This document shows positions 52,861 through 58,543 of a DNA stretch of 58,543 nt, in pieces. The stretch spans positions 105,783 through 164,325 of the forward strand of contig JBBHKE010002830.1 of NCBI GenBank assembly GCA_037447655.1, given 5' to 3'. Source of the stretch: Zygnema cylindricum (taxonomy: Eukaryota > Streptophyta > Zygnematophyceae > Zygnematales > Zygnemataceae). Numbering within the stretch: the first letter of the stretch is position 1; each line of letters begins with the position of its first letter. The notes beneath the pieces were generated by a model. The model was not told the DNA's origin, searched no databases, and saw nothing but the letters and a program-made list of their open reading frames with translations. A program made the translations under genes and the position numbers.

Positions 52861-53909
52861 TGTAGAAATTAATGGTTATTTTTAGTATTTTCTAGGTCTA
52901 AAAAGGCAGAAAAAAAAGTTGAGGCGGTCTGCCTCTTACTCCTGTCTTCAGCTCCCACACTTGTCGCAATCACTGAAGGTTGAAGGGGGAGCTAGAGCCA
53001 TGGCTGCCTATACTGTTTACAGATAGAGAGACAGGTGGTAGATTTTGGTACATTTACCAAAATATACTTCACCGATCTAGGATTTGATCTTGGTACATGT
53101 CGTCCGTCAAGTCTGATATAGATGGTAACTTTATCCTATAGTCTACGATCGGTGGTGAGATATATAGGGTTTGATAGATAATTAAATCTGTACGACTACA
53201 TGAAATCATTTAACGGTGCAAACGAACATGTAACATAGACATAGATAAGACGTATATACGGCATACGGTACTTCCTGAAATAATTACCGTGCATTTGTTT
53301 CGACTACAAAACATATACCGCGCATTGATTATAGACAGCTAAAATCGAATGTCGGTCTTAATCGGACGGCCACGATAGGCGTCGAGATCGCGGAATAGGC
53401 GTTTTGGCTTTTTTCGGCCAGCGCCATGTCAAGCGCCACGTGGAACAACGTCATTGGTTTAAGGCTTCCCTGGAAAATATGGGAGCTAATCTGGATATGG
53501 TAGGCGTCAACATTTCGGCCATGCCATACGATTTCCGTACATCAAGTAAATCGGCACCTATACTTTTATGTAGGATATAGTAATCTTATTAGTTCCGTAC
53601 TCTAGTAGTATACGGTTTACAGAGGGATTTAGGACTTAGAAATTTTGGTAGGTAGATCCTCTCTTCAGAGAGCTCCTTTACAAAAGGTCAACTTTGACCC
53701 TTCATAACTTACTGCTCAGGGGAGCAAATTTAGTGATGTTTTTTTTCTATCGACTCAAGGAAGTCTTCCATTTACAGAGGTGAATGTGTTGAGGATTTTT
53801 GTCTGTCTGGGTGGCAGTTATTCTTGTTTAAACACAAAGGGGTTAGGATTATCTTAGAGGCTTCGTGTGAGGTGCCTACTCTGAGGACCTATGAGGTCTC
53901 AGAGTTGCA
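52861..53909 (+). repeat. Element B 3' LTR
   Basis: It starts TGTAGAAATT after AAATAAAGGGAG and ends GAGTTGCA, 1049 bases. It is about 10 percent or more diverged from the 5' copy, as expected for the oldest member of the nest. An eroded antisense tRNA-like block is at 53059-53155. Confidence 0.88.
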
Positions 53910-55293
53910 TACACATCAAACGATTTTGACAAGTTAATGAGATGCGTACCTTACTTTACCCGTACCTTACACCGTACATTTACGTACCGTGTCAATATAT
54001 ATCAACACTTTTTAAGGTAATTTAAGGGGGTTTTTAGGGATTTAGGGTACATTGTCGTACATTCCATATATTCTAGATTTTTAGTATAACTGTTTTACAG
54101 TATATCCCCATATACTTCTAACTTAGGGATCTTACTTTGTATTTTAGAATGGATCCGCCAAACCCGGTTTTCAAGTGTTTCGATGTGTAAGAACAAAATC
54201 ATAATTTGCGTTTGTGACGATTCTATACGTCCACAATGCCTGTTTCAGTTATCAATGTCTTCAATTTATGTTGCCGCACGTTACTTTTTGGAACTGGTTA
54301 TGATGCCACACGTCTTTCCATGACATTGTAGATGTATCGCCCTCCAACTTGTGCCTTTTCATAGATGAAGAAAATGCATTTTGCCTTTACGTCCCTTGTC
54401 CGATCGATGTCAAAAGACATCGAAATCTTGAAGACCCATGCAAAAAAAAAATGTACCGGAAAAAAACGAAAAAAAACATAGTGAATCGTGTACTTTTCTT
54501 CATCGCATGAAATCGTTTGATTTTCTTTTAGAATTTACACACGTGCAAATTTGTGTTCCTATTTGTTTACCGAAAATACTTTGATATAAGTGTTTTAAAT
54601 AATTTTTTGAAGATGACGTTTATTGACGTGGCTTTGGGTCGAAAAACGCAAGACAAAAACATATAATATATTCTAAGTTAGAAGATGATGCAAAATGTAC
54701 TTCTACTTTTTTCTATTTATTTGTACGGTGGTAACTCGGGCGCCACGGCGCTAAGTTCTAAAGGAAAATGATAGAAAAAACCTTTAGTTTGGCACATGGG
54801 GTTATACCCTTACACTTTTTATTCATCTATATACAATGTACGTATTTTCCGTACTTTTTAGGGTTGTTTATTATGGTTTATAAGGATCGTACATTACCGT
54901 ATAACTGCGATACATTTTTAGTACACTTATGTACAATGACAACATTTTAGTACTTTTAGGGGTTATTATGTCGGGGGTTTAACGGTTTTAAAGGTACAAC
55001 TTTGTACGCTTCATCATATTTTAGTACAGTTGCCTTAGATTTTATCTACTTTTGGGTTTTAGGGTAGACATTCCGTAGCGTTCCATATATTTATGTTTAT
55101 TTCTCGTTCTTTTAAAGATTTTTGAAGGATTTTTTAAGATTACGCTTTTCGTACATTCTCGTACATTTTCGTACAAAAAAAATAGTATGAAATTTACGAA
55201 AAATATAAAATCGGCGAATACTACGTAGTTTTCGTAAAAAAATCAAAATCCGTACAAATTGGACATCGTTATTCTGTATAATCGTACAGATTA
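53910..55293. other. Gene-free interval rich in GTAC
   Basis: No coding region is supported. CGTAC/GTACG and GTACATT strings are frequent throughout (for example 53946-53990 and 54835-55270), with AT-rich spacers. The source of this enrichment is not clear. Confidence 0.5.
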
Positions 55294-56257
55294 TGTTGTT
55301 TTGAAAAGTTAGTTTCGTGCGTACGAGACATTTTTATGTGCAAAACTGCTAAGTGGATTTAATATGGAGACTCGAATAGATTCATGGATTAGGGGAGCAA
55401 ACGTATGGACATTATTAAAGTGACGTGAACAAGCACTGACAAATTGATGGCGGATCGCGAAGCGATCCGATATGGAATGAACGAAATATTGAAATATGCG
55501 CTGCCGGTACGGCGGAGCTGCGACGCAGCTAAGTGAACGCAGCTGCGGCTATTTTTATGATACGTACGGAAAGCGCAGCCAGCGCAGCTAGCGCAACGAC
55601 GGATAATATGAATAGGATAGATCTCAAGTAATGATGATTAAACGATAGTGGTAGCTTAGTGGTTGCTTAGTGGTAGCTTAGTTTCTGACATACGAATAGT
55701 ACGGTGTAAATATTATGTACAACAGAGGTTTGTCCTTTTGAATAGTTAGGATATTATAGTAGATACAGTACGGCTGGTATGTCTCCGTACTCTGAGTATA
55801 ACTTGCAGGACTTAGATTATTTTATGTATCGCAGTCAAGTTTATCAAAGCAATGGCAGGCTGTTTTCTGCATCTTTGACCTGTTGGTGTGATCACTCTGT
55901 TTGGTGCTTTCATATGAAACTTTGTGGAGTTATTCCATAATATATAATCTATATGTGTGTGAAGTTTCATTATACTACAGTATCTTTGTAAGATTTTGTG
56001 AGCAGTCTAAGTGGTTAGTTTATGAAGCTGTCAGCTGTTTTTGTGAAACTCTGGAGCCTATATCTTCTAGATACCTTGGTGGATTTAGCTGTAACTTTGG
56101 GAGTTTATTGTGTATATGTTATACTGCATATTGGTGCAGTTTGAGGTGATTCTATTTATTTTGGAGTAACTTGTGCTGTCCGAAACATAGCTGTTTTTGA
56201 GGTAGTCTGTGGGTGTTTCCGTGAGTAATCCATGGCTGAAATAGGCTATGGACAACA
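55294..56257. repeat. Solo LTR E2
   Basis: The ends are TGTTGTTTTG and GGACAACA; the flanks GATTA (55289-55293) and AATTA (56258-56262) match at four of five. It is homologous to E1 in inverted orientation. It contains the hairpin GGATCGCGAAGCGATCC (about 55454-55470) and a cluster of GCAGC/GCTGC repeats (55500-55600). Confidence 0.75.
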
Positions 56258-57519
56258 AATTAAATGCACTTTCCCATGTGATAAAGTAAGGTTTTTTTTC
56301 TATCTTTTTCCTCCAAAACTTAGCCAGCAATGAGAAAATCCGGAGCCGTACCAAAAATGAAAATACCACAGTACAATTTGTGCCAATTTGAAACTTTAGG
56401 TGTACTGCAGTTTGTCGTCTAGCGCGTTTCGACCCACTTTCGCGTCCCTCTAGCTCATCTTCAAACTTCTACCCAAATCACCTCCTGAGGTGATTTTAAC
56501 TAAAGTTTTATGATGTGAACGAAGAGGCAGACGTTGTCGCACGTGTTAGAGACTTTTGAAAACTTTTATGCGCGGAGCACCAGAAAAAAATCCATTTCAC
56601 GCTTACAGTTTGTGCATACTTTTTTCGGTGCACTTTTTTCCGTACAAGGGCCGTAGAGGGGTCTTGAGCAACGGACGCCATTTCATCAAAAGCGAAGTCG
56701 GTGAAGGCCCGTCCTTCTCCCTCCCTCTCCCATTAACGCATCTATCTCACAATTATTGCAATGAAAAACGACAAGAATGGTATCAACTGAAAGATATTTG
56801 AAAAATATTACTTTTGTTTGTCTTTGGGCGTATTTTTATGGCAATTAGAGTGAGAAAGGAAGAAAAAACATATCGGGAAACCATGGCGAAAAGTTTTAAA
56901 TTTAGTGACGTTGATGTTATCATAAGTGAGCGTGAAGTCAAAATATCACAAACCTTAAACATCTACAATTTCACAAGAAACCACTATAGAGTAGACGCCT
57001 ACAACCGTCGCTCTTTTGTAAACGTCATCAATTGTCGCAATTTTTGTAGTCGTCTACAACCGTCACAAATTACATCCACGTCTACATCCGTCACAATTTA
57101 AAGTAACGATTTCATTGCGTTATATCGAAACGCTTTGAGAGTAGTACGGAAAAATTTCGCTACAAAACAAAGTAACAAGACTAAGTTTTGGTTACATGGG
57201 AAAGTTCCCTAAGTGTCATATAAAGGCATCGACACTGGAATTTGAGTGCGTTGCCACGGAAAAGCGCACTCAGATTTGATTCCCAATCATAAATATGAGG
57301 GAAATTCTTGAGAACTTATTCTCACATGTCCAAGTGTCGAATATGTGAACACAAACTTTTGCGGATTTAATATGGGAGTGTGTATCTAAATTAGTGTTAA
57401 GTGTATAAATTAACGTTAATGTTTGTTGGCGGTAGGCCCCTTAAACCCAAAATAGAGTTAATAACATTAATTGTTTCTTTGCACTAATTATTTTTTAACT
57501 TTGATAGCGATTTACGGTG
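56258..57519. other. Gene-free interval
   Basis: Short frames only (81 codons at 56556 and 95 codons at 56814), without recognisable domains. Positions 56995-57105 contain repeated CGTCTACAACCGTC-like strings (GTCGTCTACA, TACATCCGTCAC). Confidence 0.45.
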
Positions 57520-57521
57520 TA

Positions 57522-57729
57522 CACCGCGAAACGATATTAGGGTTAATCACGCTAATTCGGCGCCCCTAAATTTTTACCCAAATTCTTAAATAGAGTGATT
57601 ATAAAAACCCTTAAAAACAAATTAGAGTGACTAATTTTCTTGAAAATCTCAAAATTCCCAATTAGCGTTAATCACACTAATTTTCTTTTAACACTAAATA
57701 TTTGTTAACGCTATTAGCGATTCGCGGTG
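57522..57729. mobile_element. Eroded TA-type miniature inverted-repeat element
   Basis: The left end CACCGCGAAACGATATTAG and the reverse-complemented right end CACCGCGAATCGCTAATAG agree at most positions. The left flank is TA; the right flank is TT. It is related to 58094-58310. Confidence 0.6.
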
Positions 57730-58093
57730 TTGTATTGACACACTGAACTTCCATGTTAACGAAGAGCGAGACCCTCCTCGATATTGGAATACATATCGGA
57801 GAAGACGAGAAAGCATTTCCGTCTTTTTGCTTTGCCCTTTTTCTAAAAGGGAAAAGCATTGTAGTCGCCTTCGTCTCTGGTGACAACGAGAATTGACCGT
57901 CGATGTTTTATGTGTAAGATCTTGAACCGTTGAGGGTTTTGAGTTAGGATTGGCGTCTTTGGTGACAAAGGAAAGGGACACGTGGTACAATCCTATTTGT
58001 TGTATTTCACGTGGTTGTAGTGGTATGATAAATGTCCAGACAAAATCGACGTCACGCCAAAATGTCGTGTTATCAATACCGTAGAGTACAGTA

Positions 58094-58310
58094 CACCGCC
58101 AATCGCTATTAGCGTTGTGTACGCTAATCCCGTCCCGCTTTTTTTTGTTTTTATTCTCAAATAGAATTATCCACACTATTTTAAAAAAGCCCTAATTCCT
58201 AATTAGAGTAATCGATTTTTTCCAAAATTTCCAAATTCCCAATTAGCGTACACCACGCTAAATAATAGTATACGCTAATCAAACCTACACGCTAATAGCG
58301 ATTGGCGGTG
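58094..58310. mobile_element. Stowaway-like miniature inverted-repeat element
   Basis: A 22-bp perfect inverted repeat begins CACCGCCAATCGCTATTAGC at both ends, flanked by TA on each side (58092-58093 and 58311-58312). This is the Tc1/mariner pattern. It is 217 bases, AT-rich inside, with subterminal ACGCTAAT repeats. No coding capacity. Confidence 0.82.
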
Positions 58311-58543
58311 TAACGTATTGTATCGTACTTTTAACTTTTGCGCGTGCGATCTGTCACATCACGCCACGCTGTCGTGTTCTCAAATATCCGTACACTACTT
58401 TACTGTACCGGAAACGGATTGATACGTGGAGTACATGTAACTCCTACGAAAAATTGTGACGCTCCTATTGGTCCGCGTGTACAAAAACGATAGGCCCTTG
58501 ACAATCAAAGGGCAAAGCACCGGGTCGCCCGCGACTATTATTT
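58311..58543. other. Gene-free end of window
   Basis: No supported feature is seen beyond scattered GTAC and TACGTG motifs. Confidence 0.4.

Larger units (their letters stand above)
14641..53909 (+). mobile_element. Outer Ty1/copia element B, 39 kb with nested insertions
   Basis: The 5' LTR (14641-15674 plus 22123-22136) and 3' LTR (52861-53909) are closely related, for example TTAAATCTGTACGACTACAT and GAAATCATTTAACGG in both. The flanks are TACAT (14636-14640) and TACAC (53910-53914), a four-of-five target duplication. Own internal pieces run in order: gag (22137-23227), protease (29438-29925) and RNase H (52347-52850). Copia-1, H, C and everything within C lie between them. A deletion at 52346/52347 removed its integrase and reverse transcriptase. 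Confidence 0.8.

Noticed and set aside
55901-56149. 82-codon Cys- and Tyr-rich frame as a small protein
   Set aside because: It lies inside solo LTR E2; the homologous part of E1 has no matching frame.
57694-58176. 160-codon minus-strand frame as a gene
   Set aside because: It starts and ends inside two inverted-repeat elements and shows no domain. The middle part (57730-58093) could be a host exon, but nothing supports it.
1-58543. CRISPR arrays, rRNA genes or bacterial operons
   Set aside because: No regularly spaced repeats and no rRNA-like sequence; the content is eukaryotic retrotransposons.

Overview
The window is a repeat-dense stretch of what looks like a plant nuclear genome. The plant call rests on three things: plant-type Ty3/gypsy and Ty1/copia long terminal repeat (LTR) retrotransposons, a primer-binding site that matches 15 nt of the plant initiator-Met tRNA anticodon arm, and plant-style small inverted-repeat elements. 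The species cannot be named from sequence alone. No convincing host gene is present; almost every long reading frame is a retrotransposon gene, a broken copy of one, or its antisense shadow.

Layout. (1) 1-7090: a minus-strand Ty3/gypsy element, cut by the window's left edge and decayed by frameshifts, two stops and lost catalytic residues. It sits inside an older copia LTR whose right end is at 7091-7221. (2) 7222-14640: AT-rich gene-free DNA holding a solo copia LTR (K, 8626-12844, ATATA duplications). K was split by a deleted copia element (J, 9136-12294), which itself carries about 1 kb of foreign DNA. (3) 14641-53909: a single old plus-strand copia element (B) inflated to 39 kb by nested insertions. 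Copia-1 (15678-22122, youngest) sits in its 5' LTR. H (23228-29437, minus strand) sits in its gag/protease region. C (from 29926) sits in its protease-integrase region. D1 (31871-52346, minus) sits in C. D1 holds solo LTR E1, element D2 (34402-45992) and element F2 (48026-52319). D2 holds a hAT-like miniature element and the remains of an F-type element (F1). One deletion at about 52346/52347 removed the 5' part of D1, the rest of C and the middle of B. Most levels were placed by 5-bp target duplications. (4) 53910-58543: GTAC-rich gene-free DNA with solo LTR E2 and two short TA-flanked inverted-repeat elements.

The copia families share an elaborate LTR. In sense order it holds: an inverted repeat bracketing the polypurine tract and LTR start; a hairpin whose stem covaries between families; a tRNA-like unit on the ANTISENSE strand with A box, B box and a T4-T5 terminator; a TTTGTTTC dyad; G-box and ACGTCA motifs; a dense GTAC cluster with a CCAAT motif; a TATA-type box; twin AGGG-loop hairpins; and a gag start codon inside the LTR end. 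The gag frame then reads straight through the half-tRNA primer-binding site. The antisense Pol III-like unit and the translated primer site are the most interesting observations.

No alignments, folding or database searches could be run. Identities are by eye, and boundaries without a stated target duplication are approximate.
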